Position numbers and translations under genes: made by a program. The notes beneath the pieces were generated by a model. It made no database searches. It was not told the origin of the DNA and saw nothing but the letters and a program-made list of their open reading frames with translations. Of a DNA stretch of 64,000 bases, positions 56,136-63,667 are shown piece after piece; within the stretch, counting starts at the first letter, position 1; every line of letters starts with the position of its first letter. This DNA is from Comamonas koreensis (GTDB lineage: Bacteria; Pseudomonadota; Gammaproteobacteria; Burkholderiales; Burkholderiaceae_C): positions 92,934 through 156,933 of the forward strand of contig NZ_JAJNCT010000007.1 in NCBI RefSeq assembly GCF_021026195.1, given 5' to 3'.

Positions 56136-56228
56136 GGGTCAGAAGCGCGAATGTATCGGCCTGACCCTGCAAGGAATGTATACGCGGCAACGTCTACAGC
56201 CCCGACAAGAGTCAGGTTCTGTAGACGT
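56136..56228 (-). promoter_or_regulatory. Expression platform of the fluoride riboswitch
   Basis: ACGUCUACAG (56228-56219) pairs perfectly with CUGUAGACGU (56199-56190). This uses the ACGUC needed for the aptamer pseudoknot, so the two structures exclude each other. No U tract follows. A second hairpin, GGGTCAG/CTGACCC (56167-56161 and 56142-56136 on the minus strand), ends 3 nt before the ATG. The switch could work by Rho access, translation or processing; which one is not evident. Confidence 0.65.
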
Positions 56229-56274
56229 CATCAGCCGCATGGCGCGGCGGTTAAGGAGGTACGTCATCTCCTGG
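56218..56274 (-). ncRNA. Fluoride riboswitch aptamer (crcB motif)
   Basis: On the minus strand, AGGAG/CUCCU (56272-56268 and 56258-56254) forms P1 around the loop AUGACGUAC. UAA and CCGC/GCGG (56250-56247 and 56238-56235) form P2, and CUGAUGACGUCUAC follows. The loop GACGU pairs with ACGUC (56228-56224) as the pseudoknot. The AACCGCC and GGCUGAUGAC elements match the crcB motif consensus. A TATACT hexamer about 8 nt before the aptamer fits a promoter. It precedes a CLC-F-type gene, the classic target. Confidence 0.88.
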
Positions 56275-56408
56275 GTGGGGAGTATAGCGAGGGCGGCGTT
56301 TCCTCGCTGGGAATCCCATGTCTCCCCATGGCTCCTGCCTTGCCAAGACGATCGGGGAGTGATGCCCGGGCCCATCTGGAGCATGGGGCTGCGCGCAGTG
56401 ACGCAGGA

Positions 56409-56783
56409 CTACTTGGTGGCAGCAAATCGCACCAGGCTCTGAATATCGCTATTCCAGCCTTCCACCGCCAACTTCTCGCCACTGTGGAAAAGCACATCCG
56501 CCTTGATCGTTTTCTTGGAATAAAACGAGCCAGCAATGGCAATGACCAGTCCTATCAACGATCCCACTGGCCCAAAGACCAACCACCCCACCAGCATGAG
56601 CATGGGTATCCCAATCAGAAGGCTGAATACGGAGAACTTGGTCTCTTTATTCACCTCGGAATTCACGGCAGCGACCTCAGCCGCGGCAAACGACTTTTCC
56701 ACTACGCCATTGACGTAAAGCCGATTGTCTTGGCCCACATAGGCCTTTCCCTGAACGCCAAAACTGCCACCGGTAATTTTCAT
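56409..56783 (-). CDS. Small membrane protein of unknown function
   Basis: 124 residues. N-terminal beta-like part (SFGVQGKAYVGQDNRLYVNG), two helices at about 50-86 (FSVFSLLIGIPMLMLVGWLV, FGPVGSLIGLVIAIAGSFYS), and a soluble tail (LFHSGEKLAVEGWNSDIQSL). A strong ribosome site, AGGAGGGTCT, precedes the ATG. Not recognised. Immediately upstream of the fluoride riboswitch, same strand; the riboswitch promoter follows this gene. Confidence 0.7.
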   Translation of the reverse strand: MKITGGSFGVQGKAYVGQDNRLYVNGVVEKSFAAAEVAAVNSEVNKETKFSVFSLLIGIPMLMLVGWLVFGPVGSLIGLVIAIAGSFYSKKTIKADVLFHSGEKLAVEGWNSDIQSLVRFAATK

Positions 56784-57051
56784 AGACCCTCCTGTGAAGA
56801 AAGAGAGATGCTACCAAATACACCTCCATCGTGATGTGCAGTTATCACTGATCGCTGTCGCCAACGCCTGGCGCTTTTGCCGATCTGGCCCGTGGTTTTG
56901 CAAGATGCTTCAGAGCAGCGCGCCTGCGCCTCATGGATGCCTCAGCTACTGGGCTGGGCATATGGCCATGTTTATTGCGCCGGATTAAGCTCTCCGGTTC
57001 TATCGCTCTATAAGATACTGCGATGAGCACACCAGCACGGGAGACAAGCAC

Positions 57052-58392
57052 ATGGCAGTTTCGCAATGGTTGAATCGCAGATCGGGCCCTATCGCCGCAA
57101 TGGTGCTGCTGGCGCTCAATGCCGGCGCAGCACCTGCCGCGCCCTCCTCGCAATACCCGAACGCCGCCGACAGCGACCCCGTCAAACTAGGCTGGATGGT
57201 CGGATCGCCACCGCCTGCCGACCGCATTCTGCGTTTTGAAGATGGCTCGTATTTCAAGTTCCCGGCGATGCGCTGGAGTGTGGCGCACTTTCGCGAGCTG
57301 ATGCCGACCGTGAATATCTCGCGCGGCCTGCAGCCTGCCGCGCCACTGCCAAGAGCTTTGCGTGACGATATCGACGGCTTGGAATTCAAGCGCCTGGATA
57401 CCGGTGAAACAATGCGTTGGCGTGCCTCGCTGGCCGCCAACTACACCGACGGTATTGTCGTGCTGCACAAAGGCCGCATTGTTTACGAACGCTATGCCGG
57501 TGCACTCCAGCCCGATGGCCAGCATGCAGCGATGTCGGTCACCAAGTCCTTTATCGGCACCTTGGCAGCGATGCTGGTCGCGGAAGGAAAACTCAACCCT
57601 GAGCGCAAGGTGGCGGACTATGTGCCGGAACTCGCCGTATCGGCCTTTGGTAGCGCCACCGTGCGCCAGGTGATGGACATGACCACCGGCATCCGGTTCA
57701 GCGAAGACTATGCAGATCCCCAGGCGGAGGTCTGGGCCCATGCGGCCGCAGGCAATCCGTTACCCAAGCCCAAAGACTTTAGCGGCCCCCGCAGCTATTA
57801 CGAGTTTCTGCAGACAGTACAAGCGCAAGGTCAGCACGGCGAAGCCTTTGGCTACCGCACCGCCAACACCGACGCGCTGGGTTGGATCATTGCGCGCGTC
57901 AGCGGCCAGTCCGTGGCGCAGCTCTTGTCCAACCGTATCTGGAGCCGCCTGGGTGCCGAGCAGGATGCGTACATGTCCGTCGACGCGACCGGCACACCGT
58001 TTGCCGGCGGCGGCTTGAACACGGGCCTGCGAGACCTCGCCCGCTTCGGCGAAATGGTCCGCAACAATGGCTTCTTCAATGGCCAGCAGATCATTCCCGC
58101 AGCTGCCATTGCCGACATCCGCCAAGGCGGCAAGCCCGCCGACTTCGCCAAAGCCGGCTACACCCTCTTGCCCGGCTGGAGCTACCGCAATATGTGGTGG
58201 ATCACGCACAACGACCATGGCGCCTTTGCCGCACGCGGCGTGCATGGACAGACGCTCTATATCGATCCCAAGGCGGAGATGGTGATTGCCCGCTATGGCT
58301 CTCACCCAGTGGCCGGGAATGCGGCGAATGATCCTACGTCGTTGCCAGCATTTGAGGCGTTGGCGACGCATTTGATGAAAGACGGGAATTGA
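57052..58392 (+). CDS. Class C beta-lactamase-like serine hydrolase
   Basis: 446 residues. Signal peptide at about 12-30 (GPIAAMVLLALNAGAAPAA). Active-site SxxK at residues 162-165 in AAMSVTKSFIGTLAAML; the second motif is YRTANTDALGWIIA, and HGQTLYIDP stands where KTG lies. These are as in 6-aminohexanoate-dimer hydrolase (NylB) and esterase relatives. A periplasmic esterase or amide hydrolase is more likely than an antibiotic-degrading lactamase. GGGAGACAAGCAC precedes the ATG. Confidence 0.85.
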   Translation: MAVSQWLNRRSGPIAAMVLLALNAGAAPAAPSSQYPNAADSDPVKLGWMVGSPPPADRILRFEDGSYFKFPAMRWSVAHFRELMPTVNISRGLQPAAPLPRALRDDIDGLEFKRLDTGETMRWRASLAANYTDGIVVLHKGRIVYERYAGALQPDGQHAAMSVTKSFIGTLAAMLVAEGKLNPERKVADYVPELAVSAFGSATVRQVMDMTTGIRFSEDYADPQAEVWAHAAAGNPLPKPKDFSGPRSYYEFLQTVQAQGQHGEAFGYRTANTDALGWIIARVSGQSVAQLLSNRIWSRLGAEQDAYMSVDATGTPFAGGGLNTGLRDLARFGEMVRNNGFFNGQQIIPAAAIADIRQGGKPADFAKAGYTLLPGWSYRNMWWITHNDHGAFAARGVHGQTLYIDPKAEMVIARYGSHPVAGNAANDPTSLPAFEALATHLMKDGN

Positions 58393-58900
58393 TATTTCTG
58401 AGAATTGCCCAGGGTAACCCTTGCAGCGCTCCTCGATAGCCACTCAGGAATGAACAGGCCATCCACAAGGCGGCATGTTCAACATAAGGAGCTTCGAGAT
58501 ATTCCTCACCGAGCCTTTACCCGCCTGAAGACTGGTTATCCTCAGCGGAAGATCTTGTCTCCCAACGGGTTTTCCTTCTTCCTGGGAGCGCGGTGCTGCC
58601 TGATGGCGATCATGCAGATGCAGGGCAACTTCCAAGGGCTAAACCACGCTCATCGCTTTAACCTGAGTCACACACCCAACCTGGTTAATCAGCTGCTGCT
58701 CAGTCAAAATTCGAGATTGATATCTGGCCGACATCTGGCCGAATTCAGGGTTTTGGATAGGCCGCGTGTAGCTGATGACGTGTCCCGCAATACCCAGCGC
58801 TTGCGCTAGCCATCCCGTGCTAAACGGATCATTGATGGAGATGAGGCAATACTTGGATAACGATGACGGGGTCACCCCGCAAGCGGCAGAGAGCCTGACA
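58393..58900. other. About 500 bp without a supported gene
   Basis: Lower GC than its surroundings. A minus-strand frame at 58639-58923 contains WLAQALGIAGHVISYTRPIQ and SARYQSRILTEQQLINQVG and overlaps the BLUF stop. It has no ribosome site and no recognised family, so it may be a decayed gene. I see no tRNA and no repeat. Confidence 0.4.
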
Positions 58901-59302
58901 CTACAGGCGATCAATCTCGGCAACGGCTTTGGTAAACAAGGTCAATGCAGCGTCGCCATCAATGGTAGCCATCAGGTCGATGTCCAACTCCTCAAGGCTA
59001 ACGTCGCTGTACCCCATGGACCACGTCGCGTAGCGGCGCTCTGCCAGGTCATCACCTGCATTCAACTGCAGGAAGTCAGTATGCCTGCGGTCATTGGGGA
59101 GCCTCGCCACCAGCGCGGCGACCTCGCTGGCGGGCCCTTCGATGTATTGCGTGAATCGCTCACCATCAAAAACCAAGATGCCAGTGATACCGTGTGAGGC
59201 GTTGAACTCTCGCGCCACCTTCACGATGCGTCCCACTTCGAGAGGGTCGCAGCCGGGGCTCAGCCGACTCGAATAAAGAAAAAAACCCAGCGGAGTGGAC
59301 AC
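58901..59302 (-). CDS. BLUF-domain blue-light photoreceptor
   Basis: 133 residues, a single BLUF domain with a short C-terminal cap. Binds FAD and changes hydrogen bonding on blue light. Key residues are present: Tyr10 (FFLYSSRLSP), Asn34 (EFNASHGITGILVF), Gln52 (FTQYIEGPASEVAAL), Trp94 and Met96 (YATWSMGYSDVS). The start is GTG 59302 with AAAGG upstream; TTG 59317 is in frame. No output domain is fused, so it probably acts through a partner protein. The neighbours do not show which. Confidence 0.88.
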   Translation of the reverse strand: MSTPLGFFLYSSRLSPGCDPLEVGRIVKVAREFNASHGITGILVFDGERFTQYIEGPASEVAALVARLPNDRRHTDFLQLNAGDDLAERRYATWSMGYSDVSLEELDIDLMATIDGDAALTLFTKAVAEIDRL

Positions 59303-59632
59303 GGCAGCACCTTTCAATGGCTATTGATTCACTTTATCCCTTTTATGGCCATATCTTTAGTGGTTTTCAACTTATATCTATACCGTCAACGCAATACCGG
59401 CGCCCAAAGGCCCAGCAAGCCGTGCATGATCATGACAGTGATCCCCACGACGATACCAGGCTCCCCGCCCTGCCAATGGCTGACAGCCTGAGGACAGCGG
59501 TGCCCCCAGCCCCATCGCAACGCAAATCGGCAACAAGAGCGCCAAAACGCTGAGGATAGTCTATAGGGGTGATGGGTCGCGCAGACCAGCAACGACGAGA
59601 GCGGGCCAGGCCGGTGCAAAAACTCAGAAATG
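59303..59632. other. Intergenic region, no gene seen
   Basis: About 330 bp holding the BLUF promoter. GATAAAGTG on the minus strand near 59335 is a possible -10 region. Frames here are short and of mixed composition; the longest, minus strand 59386-59619, ends in a hydrophobic stretch but lacks a ribosome site. Confidence 0.4.
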
Positions 59633-59656
59633 AAAAAACCGCCCAGAAGGCGGTTT
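59633..59656 (-). terminator. Intrinsic terminator downstream of the tRNA-Val remnant
   Basis: AAACCGCC (59636-59643) pairs with GGCGGTTT (59649-59656); six A residues at 59633-59638 give the U tract on the minus strand. A second hairpin, GAAACCT/AGGTTTC at 59667-59685, followed by TATTTT on the minus strand, lies nearer the tRNA end. Confidence 0.85.
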
Positions 59657-59735
59657 GTTCAAAATAGAAACCTGGGAGAGGTTTCTTACCAAATCCCTGT
59701 TATCCTGAATTCTGGTTCTCTTCAGAGGGAAAATT

Positions 59736-59760
59736 TGGTAGGCGCGATTGGACTCGAACC
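59736..59760 (-). other. tRNA-Val(GAC) 3'-end remnant: prophage/island attachment site (attL)
   Basis: The minus strand reads GGTTCGAGTCCAATCGCG then CCTACCA. This is the T-loop, 3' half of the T stem, 3' acceptor strand, discriminator A and CCA of a tRNA; from memory it matches betaproteobacterial tRNA-Val(GAC). The rest of the tRNA is missing: sequence to the right cannot form the T stem or other arms. A 3'-end fragment at the junction between host terminators and phage genes is the mark of integration. The intact tRNA should sit at the far right end of the element. Confidence 0.75.
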
Positions 59761-59769
59761 ATAAATCCA

Positions 59770-59837
59770 GGGGAATCAGGTCTCATCCTGTCGCTTCTTA
59801 ACTCTGGAGCATGCGACAGCAAGCGACCCGAATCCCC
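59770..59837. repeat. Nested inverted repeat next to attL
   Basis: Outer arms GGGGAATCAGGTC (59770-59782) and GACCCGAATCCCC (59825-59837) match at 11 of 13 pairs. Inner arms CTGTCGC (59788-59794) and GCGACAG (59813-59819) match perfectly. It begins 9 bp inside the element. It could be an RNA hairpin, a terminator or an integrase/excisionase site. Confidence 0.6.
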
Positions 59838-60159
59838 ATCTAGTTCCCTGAAAAGTACCCTGGGAACTCTCGCGCCACTTTCAGGCCCCAGCGCGAAGCT
59901 ATCGCCGCTCCGGCGCGGCTCCAGAGCGAGACACCTGCCGCCCTAACCCGGCGAGCCCCCACCCTTCGCCGGTATGGCCCTGCCGCTGGCACGATCCGTG
60001 CAGCTCGACCGGGCCCTTTGCAGGGTTAGAGCTTCATGTGGCCGGGAGACAACGGGGGTCTCGCCGGTTGTACCCGTCCTGCACCGTCTCGCTGGCAAAT
60101 ATCCGAACCTCTTCCAAATGTCCGGAGCAGGTCCGGACGTTTGCCTCACCCCACAAACG
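59838..60159. other. Element-internal region between attL and the CTERM gene, no supported gene
   Basis: About 320 bp. Overlapping frames on both strands (plus 59974-60348, minus 59943-60149) lack ribosome sites and known motifs. Nothing else recognised. Confidence 0.4.
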
Positions 60160-60199
60160 AAAAAAAGCCTCCCCAGTGCCGTAGTGGCGCCGGGGAGGC
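60160..60199 (-). terminator. Terminator after the glycine-rich CTERM gene
   Basis: GCCTCCCC (60167-60174) pairs with GGGGAGGC (60192-60199). Seven A residues at 60160-60166 give the U tract on the minus strand. Confidence 0.92.
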
Positions 60200-60217
60200 T
60201 GGTTCTATTTCAGCGGT

Positions 60218-61423
60218 TTAAGCCGAACGCTTACGGCTTCGTGAAATCCCGAATATCGCGAACAAAGATGACAGGCCAATCAATCCAAACATCCCCAATG
60301 AAGGGACTGGAGTGGCCACAGCAACCGCTGGCGTGTCGTCGTCTTTGATAACCACCTGGGCAGGCGAGCCTGCCACGGTGTAGGCATCGGCAAGCGTAGG
60401 CGCCGCAATGGACAGCTGTGCAGTGACATTTCCATCGCCTGGCGTCGTGTTGGCCGTAGCAGTGATGGTGCAGGAAGCAGAAGTTGAATTGGCCGCCACC
60501 GTGATAGGCGAGGCGCAGGTGGTGCTGTAGCGCGGGCTTGTAGCCGGCAGATTCAGGTTGACGCTCATATCTTGCGTAGAAGGCGAGCTCAGTGTAACCG
60601 TGCAGGAGCTGACCTGGTTGTCTGCATCAGTCAACTCCGAAGGACTGCAGGCAACGCTAACCTCAGGCGCAGGAGCTGGAGCAAAGGTCAGAGTTATCGA
60701 ACCGTCACCGCCATCTGTGCGAAGCGCTCCCCCGTTAGACGCCACAGCAAAGGAGATATTTGCTCCCGCAGAAACGCTGCCTCCTCCTTTCCCTCCGCCA
60801 CCACCCACCGATGTGCCGCCTCCGAAACCGCCACCACCACCACCAGCCTGACTGTTTCCAGGGTTCACCTGGCCTGCCCCAGTTCCGTTACCAATACCTC
60901 CTGCCCCACCAGCGCCATCTGCACTTAAAACATTCCCATTCCCACCAGGCCCACCATTTCCGGCAGCCCCTGCACCAGGTCCGCTAAGACCCGGGGTCGC
61001 ATTTGCACCTAAAGCGGAGCTTCCACCACCACCCCCTCCAGCAATCACTTGGTTGCCGATGACGCCTGCGTTTACGTTGCTTGATCCACCGCCGCCGGCT
61101 CCAGCGTTAAAACCTTTTCCACCGCCTCCGACGAATAGCGGCAAGGTGCTGCCTGGAGTCACCGTGATGGTTCCCGTAACCACTGCACCAGCCGCGCCCA
61201 CTTTACCGACCCCACCTCCGCCGCCACCTCCAGTGGCAGAAACGGAGATAGCGGTAACACCAGCAGGAACCTCGCAATCGTTTAAACCGACTACGGTGTA
61301 TGGCACGCCGCTTACACAAGGAGCTGCAAGGACCGAGCCTGACGCGATCCCCAGCACTATAGCTAGCGCTCTTTTGACTGCAAAAGGCTTGCAGCGGAGG
61401 CTAAAAATAAAGTGAAATTGCAT
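60218..61423 (-). CDS. Glycine-rich exported protein with IPTL-CTERM-like sorting tail
   Basis: 401 residues. Signal peptide at about 14-34 (KRALAIVLGIASGSVLAAP). A Gly/Ala/Asn-rich domain at about 65-250 contains runs such as GGGGGGGVGKVGAAGAVV and GGGGGGFGGGTSVGGGGG. Then a beta-sandwich-like segment (VSVACSPSELTDADNQVSSC). The C-terminus is VPSLGMFGLIGLSSLFAIFG plus ISRSRKRSA: short Pro motif, membrane helix and basic end, as in IPTL/PEP-CTERM sorted proteins. The upstream sequence (61424-61654) is strikingly AT-rich. Between attL and the lysis genes, so probably phage cargo. Start 61423 or 61435. Confidence 0.75.
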   Translation of the reverse strand: MQFHFIFSLRCKPFAVKRALAIVLGIASGSVLAAPCVSGVPYTVVGLNDCEVPAGVTAISVSATGGGGGGGVGKVGAAGAVVTGTITVTPGSTLPLFVGGGGKGFNAGAGGGGSSNVNAGVIGNQVIAGGGGGGSSALGANATPGLSGPGAGAAGNGGPGGNGNVLSADGAGGAGGIGNGTGAGQVNPGNSQAGGGGGGFGGGTSVGGGGGKGGGSVSAGANISFAVASNGGALRTDGGDGSITLTFAPAPAPEVSVACSPSELTDADNQVSSCTVTLSSPSTQDMSVNLNLPATSPRYSTTCASPITVAANSTSASCTITATANTTPGDGNVTAQLSIAAPTLADAYTVAGSPAQVVIKDDDTPAVAVATPVPSLGMFGLIGLSSLFAIFGISRSRKRSA

Positions 61424-61654
61424 GCTAATTCCCATAATTTTAATGAGAGGCTGAGTGGGACGTTCTTGGCGAGATACCACTCATCGAAAATTGAAGAAGT
61501 GTCATTGTTCAACAAGTGGACTCAATAGATTGCAATCAATTGCCAGTCGTGAGCAAGTTGCACACAACTATGCAGAAAGTTAACTTTTCGCAACAGCGGC
61601 CTTTGCACTAGATTTTAAGATTCCTAATAATTTCAAATACATAGGTGTTTCACA

Positions 61655-62206
61655 CTAGTGATGGACTAACTTCGCTCTACAAGCCTGGTCGCTATCGTCA
61701 CCGCTCAGCCGGCGCTCGATGTTCACCTGGTCGCACAGTGCTGCTACTTCGGCGTCTCGCCGCCTAAGATCGCCTCCGAGGCTTGCGACCACGCCGAGGC
61801 CTTCTGCAAGCTGGCGGTCGAGGGCAGCGGCTTTATCTGCAAGATCGCTGCGGGCAGCGGCGTCGGCTTGGGCTTGCGCACGATAAGTGGCGGCTCGGCT
61901 GTCGGTGTCGCGGTGCAGGCGCTCAGCACGGGCAAGTTCAGCGCGCACATCAACATCAATACCAGTCTTGAGGTTCGCCAGCCGGTCGGCGTTGTAGATC
62001 GTGTCTTGGGCATGCTTGCTCTCCTTGATCGCGGTTTGGGTTTCATCGGTGCGGGCGGCTTCGGCTCGGGTTGCTTTGCCCTGGGCCTGCTCCGTGCGCA
62101 GCTCGGCGATGGTCTTGCTGGCCTGCCAGCCTTTGACCACCCAGCCGGCAGAGAAGGCCAGCGCGGCAATGATGGCTGCCAGAGCGGCTTTGATTTGCCA
62201 AGTCAT
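61655..62206 (-). CDS. Phage spanin inner-membrane subunit (Rz-like)
   Basis: 183 residues. N-terminal helix (MTWQIKAALAAIIAALAFSA then GWVVKG), then a long charged coiled coil (SKTIAELRTEQAQGKATRAE ... RLHRDTDSRAATYRAQAQAD) that spans the periplasm. In lysis it pairs with Rz1 to fuse inner and outer membranes. Starts in an ATGA overlap with the lysozyme stop, and Rz1 is nested inside it in another frame. Confidence 0.82.
   Translation of the reverse strand: MTWQIKAALAAIIAALAFSAGWVVKGWQASKTIAELRTEQAQGKATRAEAARTDETQTAIKESKHAQDTIYNADRLANLKTGIDVDVRAELARAERLHRDTDSRAATYRAQAQADAAARSDLADKAAALDRQLAEGLGVVASLGGDLRRRDAEVAALCDQVNIERRLSGDDSDQACRAKLVHH
61744..61956 (-). CDS. Rz1-like outer-membrane spanin lipoprotein, nested in Rz
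   Basis: About 70 residues in the +1 frame wholly inside the Rz gene. The start MLMCALNLPVLSACTATPTA has a lipobox LSAC with Cys14. A Pro-rich stretch follows (TAEPPLIVRKPKPTPLPAAI). Lipobox, Pro-rich mature part and nested position are the classic Rz1 traits. ATG 61956 is used, but ATG 61950 or nearby TTG codons are possible. Confidence 0.72.
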   Translation of the reverse strand: MLMCALNLPVLSACTATPTAEPPLIVRKPKPTPLPAAILQIKPLPSTASLQKASAWSQASEAILGGETPK

Positions 62207-62727
62207 GACTGCTCCCCGAGGCACTTGGCCTGACGCTCCAACTGCCGGGTCCACACGCCCTTGCAGCCTTTCGGGCCCCAGTTCTGAGGCAGTGAGCAAT
62301 CCCGGCCCGCTTGCTTGCGCCAGGCCGGCAGTGCATTGCAGGCCTGTAGGTATTCACCATTGAGCAGGTGTTGGCGCATCGAGCTGGCCCGCCAGTTGGT
62401 GATGCCAAACTGGTAGGTGAAGTCCATGTACAGGTCATACTCGCCCTGGGTGAGCTTCACCCCTGGCAGGCTGGCCCGGAACATGGTTTCGTCCTTGCTC
62501 TTGTGATCGCGCACGATCTGCAGGGCCCTTTCCTTGCTGATGGGCGGGTCTGCCAGAGTCACGCGGGTGCCGTCTTCGTAGACCGTGGAGCCATAGCCAA
62601 TGGTCGGCACATCGCCCTGCGTGGGTATGTAGGGTGCAGAGCGGAAGCCCTCCGCGCCGAACAAGCTCAGGATCGCCGCAGCTGAAACAGTAAGGGCCGC
62701 CACTGCGACCCGTTGCTTGTTGCTCAT
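62203..62727 (-). CDS. Phage lysozyme (glycoside hydrolase 24), possibly SAR endolysin
   Basis: 174 residues. Muramidase fold: LFGAEGFRSAPYIPTQGDVP then TIGYGSTVYEDG, with Glu26 as catalytic acid and Asp39/Thr48 as likely partners. CNALPAWRKQAGRDC and LERQAKCLGEQ lie near the C-terminus. The N-terminus (VAVAALTVSAAAILSLFGAE) is a weakly hydrophobic helix of signal-anchor-release type. Overlaps both neighbours by 4 nt (ATGA). Confidence 0.88.
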   Translation of the reverse strand: MSNKQRVAVAALTVSAAAILSLFGAEGFRSAPYIPTQGDVPTIGYGSTVYEDGTRVTLADPPISKERALQIVRDHKSKDETMFRASLPGVKLTQGEYDLYMDFTYQFGITNWRASSMRQHLLNGEYLQACNALPAWRKQAGRDCSLPQNWGPKGCKGVWTRQLERQAKCLGEQS

Positions 62728-63059
62728 GACAGGTCCGCCCTCTGCGTTTCTGACATCGCGTTGAACTCTTGCGGGGTGATGATGTAGCGCTTGCGCGGCT
62801 TGATCCAGCCCCAGCGCTCAAATGCAGGCCTCCAAAGCTTCTTCCAGAACCACTCGCAAATGAGCAGCGACGTATATACAGCCGCCACGATGGAGGCAAT
62901 AGTCCCCCACGGGATTGAGTTGACCCAATACCAGGTCTCAAAACTGGCATTGGCCGTGGCCGCCTTCGCCAGTGCGTCGGCCGCATCTACCTTTGCCGCT
63001 GTGGCCAGGCTTAACGCGCTGGCCGCTTTCACCACTGGCATCTTTATTTCTGCACCCAT
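62724..63059 (-). CDS. Putative holin-like phage membrane protein
   Basis: 111 residues with one central membrane helix at about 50-72 (IPWGTIASIVAAVYTSLLIC then EWFWKKLW). An Ala/Lys-rich N-terminus and a basic C-terminal part (RPAFERWGWIKPRKRYIITP) flank it. Position directly before the lysozyme, with an ATGA overlap, suggests a holin. The sequence alone does not prove it. AAGAGGCCGTT precedes the ATG. Confidence 0.62.
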   Translation of the reverse strand: MGAEIKMPVVKAASALSLATAAKVDAADALAKAATANASFETWYWVNSIPWGTIASIVAAVYTSLLICEWFWKKLWRPAFERWGWIKPRKRYIITPQEFNAMSETQRADLS

Positions 63060-63119
63060 AACGGCCTCTTAAATGAAAAGACCCGCCGAAGCGGGTTGTG
63101 TTGTGTGGTGTGGCGAGGG

Positions 63120-63659
63120 TTACAAGGTCTCGGCGTAGCCGAACAGCTCGTGCAAGTCGGCCTCGGTCAAGTTTAGTCCTGCTGCCAGCTTGAGAACCGT
63201 GGGGCTGTCCGACTCGATGGCCGCCGATCCCTGCCAGTCCACCAGGGCCCGGTAGCGGTCGAACTCGTCGGGGATCAGGTTGATCTGCGCCTCGATGTCC
63301 TCGTTCTTGATGCCCTTCATGTCGAACAGCGCAAGCAAGGCCTGACGCTTGGTCACAGTCACCCGCGCAGCATCTCGGGCGGCCTGCTCGGCTGCCTGGC
63401 GCTCGGCTTCCAGCTGGGCCAGCTCCTCATCGCTCAGGGGCACGACTTCCCACTGCTGCAGGTAGCCGCCCTCTGTCTCCAGTGGCTTCACCTCGACCGC
63501 CTTGTGGGTGGCACCATCAAACCCGGGCTGCGGCTGGTCAAGCACCTGTTGGTATTCCTTCAAAGGTACAAAGGGTTCCGGAAAGATCGTCGATGGGTGG
63601 CGCTGCATGATGTCGGCTTGGCTCAGTCCCCACTCTTTAGTCGTTGTATCAATGAACAT
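63120..63659 (-). CDS. Phage tail-fibre assembly / tail protein
   Basis: 179 residues. N-terminal MFIDTTTKEWGLSQADIMQR and IFPEPFVPLKEYQQVL, then the charged helix VPLSDEELAQLEAERQAAEQ and a C-terminal helical domain (RQALLALFDMKGIKNEDIEA). The layout matches phage proteins next to tail fibres that act in their assembly. GAGG lies 6 nt before ATG 63659; ATG 63665 is an alternative. Begins just after the tail-protein stop. Confidence 0.75.
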   Translation of the reverse strand: MFIDTTTKEWGLSQADIMQRHPSTIFPEPFVPLKEYQQVLDQPQPGFDGATHKAVEVKPLETEGGYLQQWEVVPLSDEELAQLEAERQAAEQAARDAARVTVTKRQALLALFDMKGIKNEDIEAQINLIPDEFDRYRALVDWQGSAAIESDSPTVLKLAAGLNLTEADLHELFGYAETL

Positions 63660-63667
63660 ATGCATCC

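Noticed and set aside
57052..58392. Antibiotic-resistance beta-lactamase
   Set aside because: The SxxK and Tyr motifs are present, but the third motif is HGQ rather than KTG and overall features fit NylB/esterase relatives.
58639..58923. Minus-strand 94-codon frame after the BLUF gene
   Set aside because: It overlaps the BLUF stop, lacks a ribosome site and has no recognisable domain; noted only as possible debris.
59974..60348. Plus-strand 124-codon frame near attL
   Set aside because: It runs through the terminator and the 3' end of the CTERM gene on the other strand and lacks an initiation site.
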